This document shows positions 36,927-46,432 of a stretch of 64,000 nucleotides of DNA, one piece after another. Positions within the stretch are counted from its first letter, which is position 1. The number at the start of each line of letters is the position of its first letter. Origin of the DNA: Pseudomonas sp. AB6 (GTDB taxonomy: Bacteria; Pseudomonadota; Gammaproteobacteria; Pseudomonadales; Pseudomonadaceae); contig NZ_JAVIWJ010000001.1 in assembly GCF_034314105.1 (NCBI RefSeq), forward strand, positions 1,489,501 to 1,553,500, in the 5' to 3' direction. A program made the position numbers and the translations under genes. The notes below the pieces were generated by a model, which had not been told where the DNA came from, made no database searches, and saw nothing but the letters and a program-made list of their open reading frames with translations.

Positions 36927-38543
36927 ATGACTCACCGGATAGCCTGCATACCACCCCAACATTTATTTAGCATCAATTTGCGCCGCCTTATTATTACTCT
37001 GGCACTTTTAAGTGCGGCGCTTACCTTGGTCAACAGCCTTTACGCCAGTTACCGTGTCCAACGTCAATTATTGATCGACAACACATTGGAGGCAAACCGT
37101 ACCTACGCCACCAAGTTGGCTAACAGCACAGACGTATTTCTCATCGCGGCCAGGCAGCAACTGGCCTACAGTGCGGCGCTGTTAAGTGACCAGCTTGAAA
37201 ACAAACAGCTAGTGCAATCGGAAGTACGGCGATTGCAATTACAGACGAACAGCTTTAATTCAGTCGTGATCGTGAATGAGCAGGGCTGGATAGTGGCGCT
37301 CTCGCCTGATTTATTTGCTGGAAAGCAAAAAATGACGAAGACACCCGGCGCTGCTGAAGCATTGGCCAAACAGCTACCCCTCATCAGTCAGCCCTACATC
37401 TCGGTCGCAGGAAATTTACTGGTATTTATTTCTCATCCCATTGTCGATCAGACGGGCCACTATTTCGGCTATATCGGCGGTACGCTGTACCTCAAGAAAA
37501 AAAGCATTCTCAACGATCTTTTAGGCGAACAGTATTACCACGATGGTTCTTACCTGTACGTGGTGGATCAGAACCGCCGCCTGTTGTATCACCCGGACCC
37601 TTCAAGGGTGGGTCAGATAGTGCACGGTAACCCCGTGGTCGACGCGGTGATTCGCGGCGAGAACGGCAAGAAGCGGCTGATTAACAGTCAGGGCATCAGT
37701 ATGTTGGCTGGCTATGCCAATGTGCCGTCAGCGCATTGGGGAATTGTGGCGCAAAAGCAAACTCAAGCGACGCTGGCAGCACTCAATAATCTGATGCTTG
37801 ATGTGCTGCGTAACACGCTCCCGTTGGGAATTCTCGGTTTTATCATTGTGTGGTGGCTAGCACGCCTAATTTCACGTCCACTGCTTCAATTAGCTGAAAG
37901 CGCTCAAGAAATGCAAATGCCCGGAGCGGCAGGGCGGATTGAACGCGTAAAGCCTTGGTACTACGAGGCGGCGCAACTTAAGCGCGTTATGCTGGTGGGG
38001 GTTCGTTTACTGCATGCAAAAATTGGTCTACTCACAAGCGAAGCCCAAACGGACTCCCTCACCGGTTTATACAATCGTCGTGTTTTGGAAAGCTCTTTAG
38101 AGCGACTGGAAACTGAAAAGACTCCATTTGCGGCGGTGGCTGTAGACATAGATCACTTCAAGCGAGTGAACGATAACTTCGGGCACGGTGTGGGCGATCA
38201 AGTGCTCAAGCGGCTTGGCGAGTTGATGCGGGTCAATACACGAGACAACGATGTTTTATGCCGAGTTGGGGGTGAAGAGTTTTTAATTCTTTTACCTAAT
38301 AGTTCACCGGAGGTGGCCCTACGAGTTTCTGAACGTTTGCGTCAACACGTAGAGAGCTCGATGTTCGTGAGCGCGGGTCACATCACTATTTCGTTGGGAA
38401 TCGCTCATTGGCCGCACAGTTCATCCAATGTCAATGAAGTCCTGAAGCTGGCAGACATTATGCTCTATACCGCTAAGCAATCCGGCCGAAATCAAGTCGT
38501 TTCAGCTCCTGCAAATCCGAGTAATAGAAACCTGGTTTCTTAG
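36927..38543 (+). CDS. Membrane diguanylate cyclase (Cache-GGDEF)
   Basis: 538-residue enzyme making c-di-GMP from two GTP. Transmembrane helix 1 at about residues 20-42 (LIITLALLSAALTLVNSLYA), a periplasmic double-Cache sensor at about 45-290 (YVVDQNRRLLYHPDPSRVGQ), transmembrane helix 2 at about 293-315, a short HAMP-like linker, and a C-terminal GGDEF domain. The active site reads GGEEF near residue 450, preceded at the proper 5-residue distance by RDND, an intact RxxD inhibitory site, so product feedback is expected. DSLTGLYNRR and DIDHFKRVNDNFGH are also canonical. There is no EAL domain. The start is weakly supported because its ribosome site is partly inside a stem-loop. Confidence 0.92.
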   Translation: MTHRIACIPPQHLFSINLRRLIITLALLSAALTLVNSLYASYRVQRQLLIDNTLEANRTYATKLANSTDVFLIAARQQLAYSAALLSDQLENKQLVQSEVRRLQLQTNSFNSVVIVNEQGWIVALSPDLFAGKQKMTKTPGAAEALAKQLPLISQPYISVAGNLLVFISHPIVDQTGHYFGYIGGTLYLKKKSILNDLLGEQYYHDGSYLYVVDQNRRLLYHPDPSRVGQIVHGNPVVDAVIRGENGKKRLINSQGISMLAGYANVPSAHWGIVAQKQTQATLAALNNLMLDVLRNTLPLGILGFIIVWWLARLISRPLLQLAESAQEMQMPGAAGRIERVKPWYYEAAQLKRVMLVGVRLLHAKIGLLTSEAQTDSLTGLYNRRVLESSLERLETEKTPFAAVAVDIDHFKRVNDNFGHGVGDQVLKRLGELMRVNTRDNDVLCRVGGEEFLILLPNSSPEVALRVSERLRQHVESSMFVSAGHITISLGIAHWPHSSSNVNEVLKLADIMLYTAKQSGRNQVVSAPANPSNRNLVS

Positions 38544-38558
38544 CTGGGTAACGAATCA

Positions 38559-38721
38559 CACAATGAATCTCGTCGGCCAGGTTATTGGACTCTTGACCGG
38601 TCGGTATTTAGGCGGTCATTTCGGTATGCGAAGGGTGTTTATCGGCACGTTTGTCATGATGGCGGCCTGCGCGGCGGTCATGGCGGTACTTCGTCCGTTA
38701 CCACAGCCTTTGGCGACATAG
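38559..38721 (+). pseudogene. C-terminal relic of an MFS transporter, antisense to the next gene's 3' end
   Basis: Plus-strand translation gives NLVGQVIGLLTGRYLGGHFG, then MRRVFIGTFVMMAACAAVMA, ending VLRPLPQPLAT and TAG at 38719-38721. The GRYLGGHFGMRRVF loop and flanking helices look like the last two helices of a major facilitator exporter. It overlaps in antisense the last third of a kilobase-minus tail of the minus-strand MFS gene (38616-38721), whose final residues therefore read nonsense. Confidence 0.6.
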
Positions 38722-39860
38722 GCTTTATCTCGAATAATGATGATTCCTACCGTGGTCGCGCCCAGTAATAGAAACAGCCCAAACACCAGCAGCGCAATGT
38801 GGGCACCGAAGTAATCGGCCATTAAACCGGTGAGAATGACTGGAATACTGAATCCCACATACGCCAATAGAAAAAAACCGGCATTGGCGCGAACTTTGTT
38901 TGCACCGGCCATCGTCGTGACCGCCGAGAGGCCGCCCAAGTATATAAATCCGTAACACGAGCTGCTGGCGGCCAATGCGCCAATCAATACCGCGACCAAA
39001 GAGCCGCTGAGAGCGCCCCATGCCAACAATGCGTAGCTCAAGGGTAATACCAAAAGTCCCAACCCCGTGGCGTTAGCAGGTTGCATGCGCCTGACCAAGG
39101 GCTGAAAAAGTATCCCCCCGCTAATCACCGTGAAAGTAGACAGGCCCGACCAGCGCTCCAGATCATGGGTTGCAAGCACCGAAGGCAATAGGGCGATAAC
39201 CACCCCTACTGTCGCCCACGCCAACAAAATAGAGAAACCGTAGGGGAGACTACCGGCGGGAAATGTAGGCAGGCGCAATAACGGTGTTTTTTTGATCTTC
39301 ACAATAGAGTCCGGCAGTCGCACAACCACGACGATCGCCAAGCAGGCTAAAGCCAACTGCAGCCAAAAACTACCCGGCCTGACGCTATCGTGCGAGAGCA
39401 GAAACAGGCTGGTCAACGCCGCCCCCAATCCGAAGCCTAAGGACGTACTGGCCGTGACCCAGTGGGCTGGCGCGCGCGCGTCCCCGGTTGCCATTAATTC
39501 TGTCATGTAGGCAGTGCCGGTAGCCGAGGCGAGCCCTGTTCCTACGCCCAGCAACAGTCGCGCCAAACTCAGTGCCATCAAGTTTGGCCATAGCAACATG
39601 ATGATTGTCGCCGTTATTGATAAACTCAGTGCCGTTAGTATTAACGGTTTGCGTCCCACCCGGTCAGCCAGCCCTCCGAGGGCAAGTAAAACCGGCAACA
39701 CTCCCAGCACATAACCAGAAAAAGCCACCGCAGTAGCGCCCGCCCCATAGCCAGACAACTGCGCGTAGGTCGTATACAGGGGTGCCTGAAGGTTTACCGC
39801 GAGGGTTATCAAGCAAAGAGCAAAAGCCAGGCCCCACGTATGTCGATGCTGTAAGTTCAA
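38616..39860 (-). CDS. MFS drug/metabolite exporter with anomalous C-terminus
   Basis: 414-residue 12-helix major facilitator protein, proton-coupled exporter type. The loop 2-3 signature is GGLADRVGRKPLI, and ARLLLGVGTGLASATGTAYM (helix 4-5) resembles motif C-type exporter text. Transmembrane helices run to about residue 380 (LLVFGLFLLLGATTVGIIII). The last 35 residues (KGCGNGRSTAMTAAQAAIMT and on) are hydrophilic and read antisense through a relic of another MFS gene, so the natural stop was probably lost in a deletion. The gene is divergent from a MocR regulator 121 bp away, its likely controller. The substrate is unknown. Confidence 0.85.
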   Translation of the reverse strand: MNLQHRHTWGLAFALCLITLAVNLQAPLYTTYAQLSGYGAGATAVAFSGYVLGVLPVLLALGGLADRVGRKPLILTALSLSITATIIMLLWPNLMALSLARLLLGVGTGLASATGTAYMTELMATGDARAPAHWVTASTSLGFGLGAALTSLFLLSHDSVRPGSFWLQLALACLAIVVVVRLPDSIVKIKKTPLLRLPTFPAGSLPYGFSILLAWATVGVVIALLPSVLATHDLERWSGLSTFTVISGGILFQPLVRRMQPANATGLGLLVLPLSYALLAWGALSGSLVAVLIGALAASSSCYGFIYLGGLSAVTTMAGANKVRANAGFFLLAYVGFSIPVILTGLMADYFGAHIALLVFGLFLLLGATTVGIIIIRDKAYVAKGCGNGRSTAMTAAQAAIMTNVPINTLRIPK

Positions 39861-39981
39861 GGGTGTTCCTCAATAGCAGGGGTTTTCAGTGTCCTTATAA
39901 AGCCCACTGACTATCCGTTCCAGGCATGACGCAAACAAGGAACAGACCGCTACCTTTTATGCTTAACTGTTTGCTCAAAAG

Positions 39982-41403
39982 TTGAGAACAGTACTCGCCG
40001 TGGACTTGAACATTGATCGTAACGCTGCATCGGGTGTCGCTCAGCAGCTCGTGAATAATGTTGTTAATTGGATAGGCCTACATCGCATTCGCCCCGGCGC
40101 TCGATTGCCGTCAATCCGACAACTGGCGCAGGAAAATGGCGTAAGCCTTTCCAGCGTTATAAACGCCTATGATCAACTGGTGGCCATCGGCGTACTGGAG
40201 TCTCGTCACGGATCGGGCTTCTTCGTGGCGCAGACGCGGCCTCAGTCCATAGGGACTAAACTTGAGGAGGACAACGGGGCATGGGAGCTGTTCGACAGTG
40301 AGTCAACGGAGCTAAAACTGGGTTGTGGCTGGCTGCCCGAGTCGTGGCGAGAGGGCGCTGACCTAGGTTTGGCAATCCGTCAGGTGGTGCGCAGCGACCC
40401 CCGATCGTTATTCAACTACAGCTCCCCGCTGGGCTCTGCTCACTTACGGCAGCATATTCAGAAACGTCTAAGCCTGATCGATCTTCACGTTGAACCGAAC
40501 CAGATTATTACCACTCAGGGTGCCAGCCATGGCCTCGATTTATTGGTGCGTACCTTGCTCAAGCCGGGTGACTTGGTGTTGGTGGAAAGTCCTGGCTATT
40601 ACAATCTATTCAACCTGTTGAAGTTCCACGGGATCAAAACCCTGGCTGTACCTAGAACCCAGCAGGGGCCGGATATCGCCAGTCTTGAGGCAATCCTCTG
40701 CCAATATTTCCCTTCTTATTTTTTCATCAATAGCATGTACCAAAACCCCACCGGCACCAGCCTCGCCCCGAGTGTTGCTTACCGATTATTGCAATTGGCA
40801 ACGCAACATAATTTACGAATCATCGAAGACGATATCTACGCTGACTTTCAGAACGGCGCGACATCTCGTCTAGCAACCCTGGATGCCTTGGATCGTGTAA
40901 TTTACCTCGCCAGTTTTTCCAAAACGCTGACCAGTTCATTACGAGTAGGCTATGTCGTTGCCCAGCCAGACCTCATCAATCAGTTAGCCGAGGTCAAGAT
41001 GATTACCGGTTTAGGTTGTCCACTATTCGCTGAAAACGTGGTTGCCACATTGCTGGCCAATGGGTCTTATCGCAAAGTGGTTCAGCGCTTGCGCCAACGT
41101 CTAAACAAGCAAATGGCGAGTACACTTCGGCAACTTCACGAGGTTCATTGGGAGGTATTTTGCGAGCCCACTGGAGGTATGTTCGTATGGGTGCGCCCCC
41201 GGCATTTAAACACCCGCAAGGTCAATCAAATTGCCAAGGAGCTGCATGTTCAACTGTCGCTGGGGTCAGCGTTTATGCCAGAGGGTGAGGCGTACGGCTG
41301 GCTACGTCTGAATGTGGCCTACACCCAGGACATTCGCGCGCAGACATTCTTTCAGCGGATAGAGAAAGAATCGAAAGCGGCGGCAATACGAATCACGTCG
41401 TAA
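39982..41403 (+). CDS. MocR-type GntR/aminotransferase-fold regulator
   Basis: 473-residue PLP-dependent regulator. GntR winged helix at about residues 15-85 (GARLPSIRQLAQENGVSLSS), then a full aminotransferase-like domain with all canonical residues: YQNPTGTSL (Asn), IIEDDIYADF (Asp), SFSKTLTSSLRVGY (Schiff-base Lys) and LRLNVAY (Arg). In contrast to the other MocR protein in this window, the PLP pocket is complete. A TTG at 39982 is used; a GTG a few codons downstream is possible, and there is no strong ribosome site. It is divergent from an MFS exporter, which it probably regulates in response to an amino compound. Confidence 0.87.
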   Translation: MRTVLAVDLNIDRNAASGVAQQLVNNVVNWIGLHRIRPGARLPSIRQLAQENGVSLSSVINAYDQLVAIGVLESRHGSGFFVAQTRPQSIGTKLEEDNGAWELFDSESTELKLGCGWLPESWREGADLGLAIRQVVRSDPRSLFNYSSPLGSAHLRQHIQKRLSLIDLHVEPNQIITTQGASHGLDLLVRTLLKPGDLVLVESPGYYNLFNLLKFHGIKTLAVPRTQQGPDIASLEAILCQYFPSYFFINSMYQNPTGTSLAPSVAYRLLQLATQHNLRIIEDDIYADFQNGATSRLATLDALDRVIYLASFSKTLTSSLRVGYVVAQPDLINQLAEVKMITGLGCPLFAENVVATLLANGSYRKVVQRLRQRLNKQMASTLRQLHEVHWEVFCEPTGGMFVWVRPRHLNTRKVNQIAKELHVQLSLGSAFMPEGEAYGWLRLNVAYTQDIRAQTFFQRIEKESKAAAIRITS

Positions 41404-41452
41404 TCGCAAAAAAAATAAATTATCAAAGGTCGCTATCTTCCTTTAATACAGA

Positions 41453-41490
41453 TGAACCGCCCATGCTCGTATACGAGCGTAGGCGGTTCA
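41453..41490. terminator. Extended hairpin between convergent MocR and aldo/keto reductase genes
   Basis: Outer stem TGAACCGCC / GGCGGTTCA (9 bp), three mismatches, then an inner perfect palindrome GCTCGTATACGAGC (41465-41478). It is placed between two converging genes, so probably a shared 3' end, but without adjacent U-runs. Confidence 0.55.
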
Positions 41491-41502
41491 ACGGGAACGA
41501 CA

Positions 41503-42489
<987 letters not shown>

Positions 42490-42650
42490 TCATCTCCTAT
42501 TGAATAACTCATTGGAATTGAAATTATCGGTAGGTGCGAACGTGTTATTTAACAGACGAGCCCTGACGAAGTTTTTGGAGTTCTTCGCCAGTAAGTCGGC
42601 TTCCAATACAGCCTGAAAAAATCGGTTGATCAGCAGGGCCTCAATTATTT

Positions 42651-44192
42651 TCACAGAGATTCGCCAAGGTCTAATTTTGTAAGCAGCTCTTCGCCTTTCA
42701 ACCAGATCGCCTCTCGTCGAGCTTGATCCATGCCCTGCAAATTGTGATACACCATAGCCAATCGGGGGTTACTCTCCAACAGGTCTTTATGGCGTATCAG
42801 AAAGTGCCAGTACAGCGAATTGAATGGGCAAGCCTGGGGGCCGACTGATTCGTCCACCCGGTATACGCATCCACCGCAATAGTCAGACATCCGTTGAATA
42901 TAGCGACCGCTGGCACAATAAGGCTTGGAGCCAAGATAGCCTCCGTCCGCGTGCATCACCATGCCTAGGGTGTTGGGTAGCTCAACCCAATCGAATGCGT
43001 CCAAGTAAACAGCCAAATACCAGTCACATATTGCCTTGGGCAAGATGCCGGCAAGCAGTGCGAAATTACCAGTGATCATCAGCCGCTGTATGTGATGTGC
43101 GTAGCCAAACTCCATGGTTTGCCCGATCACCTGAGACATACAGCGCATATTGGTGGAGCCGGTCCAATAAAACTCGGGTAGCACCCGGCTGTTGCCGAAA
43201 GTGTTTAGACCAGCATATTCCGGCATGCGTAGCCAATAGATGCCGCGAACATATTCTCGCCAGCCGATCAGTTGTCTGATAAACCCTTCAGCAGCATTAA
43301 GCGGCACCCGACCTTGGCGATATTCGCTCTCCACTTCGGCGCAGAGTTGGCGTACATCGAGCAAGCCAATGTTGAGGGCTGCGCTGATTCGCGCATGGAA
43401 CAGAAAAGGCTCTCCCTCAGCCATTGCATCCTGGTAGTTGCCAAAAGCCGCTAAAGAAAAATCGAGGAAATGCCGCCACAGCTCTTGGGCTTCTGCGTGG
43501 GTCACCGGGTAATCGAAACGATCCAGGCTGCCGTAATGATCCTTGAAGCGGTCGCGAACCGTTTCCATTACTTCGCGGGTAATGTCATCTGCCGCGAAAC
43601 GCGCATGGAAAGGACCGCGCAAACCCTTCGGCAGTTTTTTTCGATTTTCCGTGTCAAGGTTCCAGACACCACCCACTGGGCTGCCATCTGGTTCGAGAAG
43701 CAGTTGAGTACGCTTGCGCATCCGACGGTAGAACACTTCCATTCGCAAATGAGCACGTGCCCCTGACCACTGTGCAAAATCTTCTCGGGAGCAGAGAAAG
43801 CGCCGGTCGGCATGCCAGATGATTGGCAGACTACACCCTCGTAATTCCTGTTCCAAACGCCATTCCCCGCATTCAGTCATGTGAACCTGATCTGCGGTCA
43901 ACTCTTCAGCCCAACGACGTAATTCTCCAGCCAAAGTGCCGCAATTGCCGACATCATTGATTTGGACATAAATGACGTTCCACCCCCGCTCGCGCAAGGC
44001 CTGCGCAAAATGACGCATGGCGCTGAAGATAAGAACGATCTTCTGAGGATGGTGGGGGACGTAGTTGGCCTCGGCGATAACCTCTGCCATCAGTATGGTG
44101 TCGTGATCTGCATCCAATACGTCGAACAGACTTAGATCGAAAGACAGCTGATCACCCAGCACCAGTCCCAGATTTCGACCCTGCGATCTCAA
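42651..44192 (-). CDS. Iron-sulfur bacterial cryptochrome/(6-4) photolyase (FeS-BCP, PhrB-like)
   Basis: 513-residue flavoprotein of the FeS-BCP group, which repair (6-4) photoproducts in DNA with blue light, using FAD and a lumazine antenna. The N-terminal antenna domain opens LGLVLGDQLSFDLSLFDVLD, a hallmark of the group. The four [4Fe-4S] ligands are present at C351, C439, C442 and C455, each offset by one from the ligands I recall in Agrobacterium PhrB (350, 438, 441, 454). FAD-site text includes NAAEGFIRQLIGWREYVRGI. The start overlaps the stop of the DUF6482 gene by ATGA. It is the last gene of a likely light-inducible operon. Confidence 0.92.
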   Translation of the reverse strand: MRSQGRNLGLVLGDQLSFDLSLFDVLDADHDTILMAEVIAEANYVPHHPQKIVLIFSAMRHFAQALRERGWNVIYVQINDVGNCGTLAGELRRWAEELTADQVHMTECGEWRLEQELRGCSLPIIWHADRRFLCSREDFAQWSGARAHLRMEVFYRRMRKRTQLLLEPDGSPVGGVWNLDTENRKKLPKGLRGPFHARFAADDITREVMETVRDRFKDHYGSLDRFDYPVTHAEAQELWRHFLDFSLAAFGNYQDAMAEGEPFLFHARISAALNIGLLDVRQLCAEVESEYRQGRVPLNAAEGFIRQLIGWREYVRGIYWLRMPEYAGLNTFGNSRVLPEFYWTGSTNMRCMSQVIGQTMEFGYAHHIQRLMITGNFALLAGILPKAICDWYLAVYLDAFDWVELPNTLGMVMHADGGYLGSKPYCASGRYIQRMSDYCGGCVYRVDESVGPQACPFNSLYWHFLIRHKDLLESNPRLAMVYHNLQGMDQARREAIWLKGEELLTKLDLGESL

Positions 44193-44497
44193 CGAGGCGT
44201 CGCCAGCGAAAAGGGAATTCTCATCGACTCGATGGGGCCTTCACGTCGGCCGCACATTTCATCGTGAACACACTGCTGCACAAGCACGCACGGAAATGGC
44301 GGAACCTGTTGCAGCAGATCGCGCAGATGAGTGATGGAGCGAAGGTGCATAGGCTTTGCCAAATCGTTCAGCAAGGTAAGATGGCCGCTATCCAGTCGGA
44401 CGCTCGCTATATAGAAACCTCCCTCCAGCGAGAGCAGTTCCAGCTCACGTATTTCGCCGTTCGCGGCCAGTTCAGTCAACTTTTTCAGATTCAACAT
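44189..44497 (-). CDS. DUF6482-like small protein
   Basis: 102-residue soluble protein without signal or membrane segment; resembles the small DUF6482 proteins common in pseudomonads (MLNLKKLTELAANGEIRELE, then FYIASVRLDSGHLTLLNDLA). Function unknown. GGGAG precedes the ATG by 3 nt, and the stop overlaps the photolyase start, so translation is coupled. It has two Cys (PFPCVLVQQCVHDEMC region holds three) of unknown role. The family name is from memory and less certain than the coding call. Confidence 0.7.
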   Translation of the reverse strand: MLNLKKLTELAANGEIRELELLSLEGGFYIASVRLDSGHLTLLNDLAKPMHLRSITHLRDLLQQVPPFPCVLVQQCVHDEMCGRREGPIESMRIPFSLATPR

Positions 44498-44508
44498 TCA
44501 CTCCCTGC

Positions 44509-45219
44509 CTACCACGGTAGGCGCTCTCCGTCGTAAGCAAAGAAATTACCGCTGTCGGCAGGCTCCAAGCGGTCAATCAGCGATAGAAGCTCTTGCGCAG
44601 CGAGACTTGCCGGTCTTGCCGCTGCGGCGCCACGAAAGGGTTGGGACAGGTCCGAAATAACCGTACCAGGATGGAGACTGAGCAAGCGCGACTGGGGGCG
44701 GGTTCGTGCCAGTTCGATTGCGGCCGTTTTAATCAGCATATTCAACGCCGCCTTTGACGCGCGATAGGCGTACCAACCGCCCAAGCGGTTATCGCTGATG
44801 CTCCCGACCTTTGCAGACAGCAGCGCCATTGCTCCATGAGGGTCAAGCAATGGCAAGAAGTGGCGTAACACCAGAGCGGGGCCAAACGTATTCACTTGAA
44901 ATACGGCCTTGAACGCATCGTCTTCAATAGCGCCATAACTTTTCTCAGGTTTGATTTCCCCACGATGGAGCAAACCTGCGGCATGCAAGATCAACTGATA
45001 CGGCGCCTCTTTGGCCAATTCAGCTGCAGCCTTGGCGATACTCTCAGGTTCCTCCAGGTCCAACCGCGGAGAACTTTTGCGTCCCAACTCTCGAACCCCT
45101 GAGCAACGTGGATCCTGATTGAGCAATTCACAAAAGGCCGAACCAAGTGCTCCGCTGGCGCCTATCACCAAGACTCGATAGTCATCGCCAAGGGAATTCA
45201 TCCGCAAGAATTCTGTCAT
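44509..45219 (-). CDS. Short-chain dehydrogenase/reductase
   Basis: 236-residue Rossmann-fold oxidoreductase. The cofactor motif reads VLVIGASGALGSAF (GxxGxxG), the catalytic Ser-Tyr-Lys appear as LLSAKVGSISDNRLGGWYAY with YRASKAAL. The C-terminus (GNFFAYDGERLPW) is typical of SDRs that accompany photolyase genes in pseudomonads. The start at 45219 has GGGAG about 11 nt upstream; an internal ATG six codons later has none. It lies between the DCC gene (58 bp) and DUF6482 (11 bp). The substrate is unknown. Confidence 0.88.
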   Translation of the reverse strand: MTEFLRMNSLGDDYRVLVIGASGALGSAFCELLNQDPRCSGVRELGRKSSPRLDLEEPESIAKAAAELAKEAPYQLILHAAGLLHRGEIKPEKSYGAIEDDAFKAVFQVNTFGPALVLRHFLPLLDPHGAMALLSAKVGSISDNRLGGWYAYRASKAALNMLIKTAAIELARTRPQSRLLSLHPGTVISDLSQPFRGAAAARPASLAAQELLSLIDRLEPADSGNFFAYDGERLPW

Positions 45220-45277
45220 TTTTTCTGTCTCTCCCGCAGACCGACGCTGGAAAGCAACGTCACCTGTAACATCTGGA

Positions 45278-45742
45278 CTAGGTCTGTTTTCGTTTTACAT
45301 CAGATGGGGCGCTTGGCGCGGAATTTAGCTCCGGTATCGTGCACCGGGCGTCGAGACAGCGACGGCCGCCATCAGGGTGAGGCAGCCATGCCAAATGAGG
45401 GCGTAGGCGGCAGAACAGGCTGTAGCCGAGTTCAAACAACGGTCGCAACGCAAGCCATGTCAGTGGGGTGGCCCAGATGCCCAACCCGGCTGCTCGCCAG
45501 CTCCATAGGGTAGCGTCCAGACCCGTAACCCATCTGCCATCGGCAAAGCTGGCATGAAGTGAGGACTGCATTTGCTCGAAAGTGAACCCCAGCGCGCTGG
45601 CATTGAAGTCCTCGCTGCTGATGTCAATCAACAGCAGTCGAGCCTCTATGGCACGTCGGCGCAGGAGCTTTATTTCTCGAGCGCAGAGCGGGCATTCACC
45701 ATCAAAGTAGAGTGTCAGTGGCCATTGCTCGGCGTTATACAT
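45278..45742 (-). CDS. DCC-family (DUF393) thiol-disulfide oxidoreductase-like protein
   Basis: 154-residue protein with the eponymous DxxC-x-x-C motif: LTLYFDGECPLCAREIKLLR at residues about 8-27, a thioredoxin-like redox or metal site. Hydrophobic segments follow (GIWATPLTWLALRPLFELGY). The ATG at 45742 places the motif at the normal position, with AAGG about 9 nt upstream; longer upstream starts would read through the operator. It is the first gene of the DCC-SDR-DUF6482-photolyase operon, immediately downstream of a 31-bp dyad. DCC proteins are recurrent in light-responsive photolyase clusters, but their function is not known. Confidence 0.87.
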   Translation of the reverse strand: MYNAEQWPLTLYFDGECPLCAREIKLLRRRAIEARLLLIDISSEDFNASALGFTFEQMQSSLHASFADGRWVTGLDATLWSWRAAGLGIWATPLTWLALRPLFELGYSLFCRLRPHLAWLPHPDGGRRCLDARCTIPELNSAPSAPSDVKRKQT

Positions 45743-46432
45743 TGATACATACCTTGTATAGGTTTTGTACAAGGTATGCCGAATAAAACCGACTTGCAAT
45801 GGCTGCTCTGTTTTCGTGTGATGTCCGCCATCGTGCCCGTACAGCATCGATGCGCGCGGGTGTGGCAGCGGCACGCTCCTTGATGTCATTGGCGGCAAAT
45901 GAGCGCCGAGCCATTTCTACCTTCATGGGTGCCGCGCCGTGGGTGCTAGCTTGAGCAACGGACCTGAGATCAGGTTGGAGAAAGGGATTATCAACGTTAA
46001 GCTTCGTAGTCTTCAGCTCTCCGATAGATGACAGGTTCTTAGATTGGACGATGGTCTGATCGTTGCACCGGATCAGGTCCAGCGTCCTCAACAACTGGAA
46101 ATTGGCGCTGAATCCTATATCCATATTTTCGCATCGACGTGCTCCGAAAGGCGCATTAGTCAGGAGTTAACCTTGAGCACCCTCGCGGAAATGGCAGCCG
46201 ACTTCTTTAAATTTAAACTGCGGGCTGAAACACCTCTTTTGAACACGGTCAAGCAAAATTTATTGGCGGGGGAGGAGCGACGAGCATTTTTGAACGTGGC
46301 TGAAGGCCAGGACCCTCAGCCACACTTGATTTCGAATGATTTAATAGATCGGGTCGGAGAAAAGGCGTGATGCCAAAAACTTGACCATAACGTTTTGGTG
46401 AGTTGCCTGCTAATGGTTGACCCTGTGTTGAA
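45743..46432. other. Region between the photolyase operon and oprD-like gene
   Basis: About 690 bases. It contains the dyad at 45748-45778. An open frame of 66 codons with a TTG start behind AGGAG (near 46173-46370, plus strand) has no recognised relatives; coding is possible but unproven. Nothing else is supported. Confidence 0.35.
45748..45778 (-). promoter_or_regulatory. 31-bp dyad operator before the photolyase operon (MerR/LitR-like)
   Basis: Perfect 11-bp arms CATACCTTGTA and TACAAGGTATG separated by 9 bases, ending 6 bases before the first ATG. TGTA/TACA cores resemble the LitR (light-sensing MerR family) sites I recall for P. putida photolyase-cluster promoters (TRTACA...TGTAYA). The position over the promoter/leader fits a repressor or MerR-type activator site. 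Confidence 0.65.

Noticed and set aside
45735..46124. Minus-strand open frame of 129 codons running into the photolyase operon
   Set aside because: It reads through the 31-bp dyad and has no recognised relatives or clear ribosome site.
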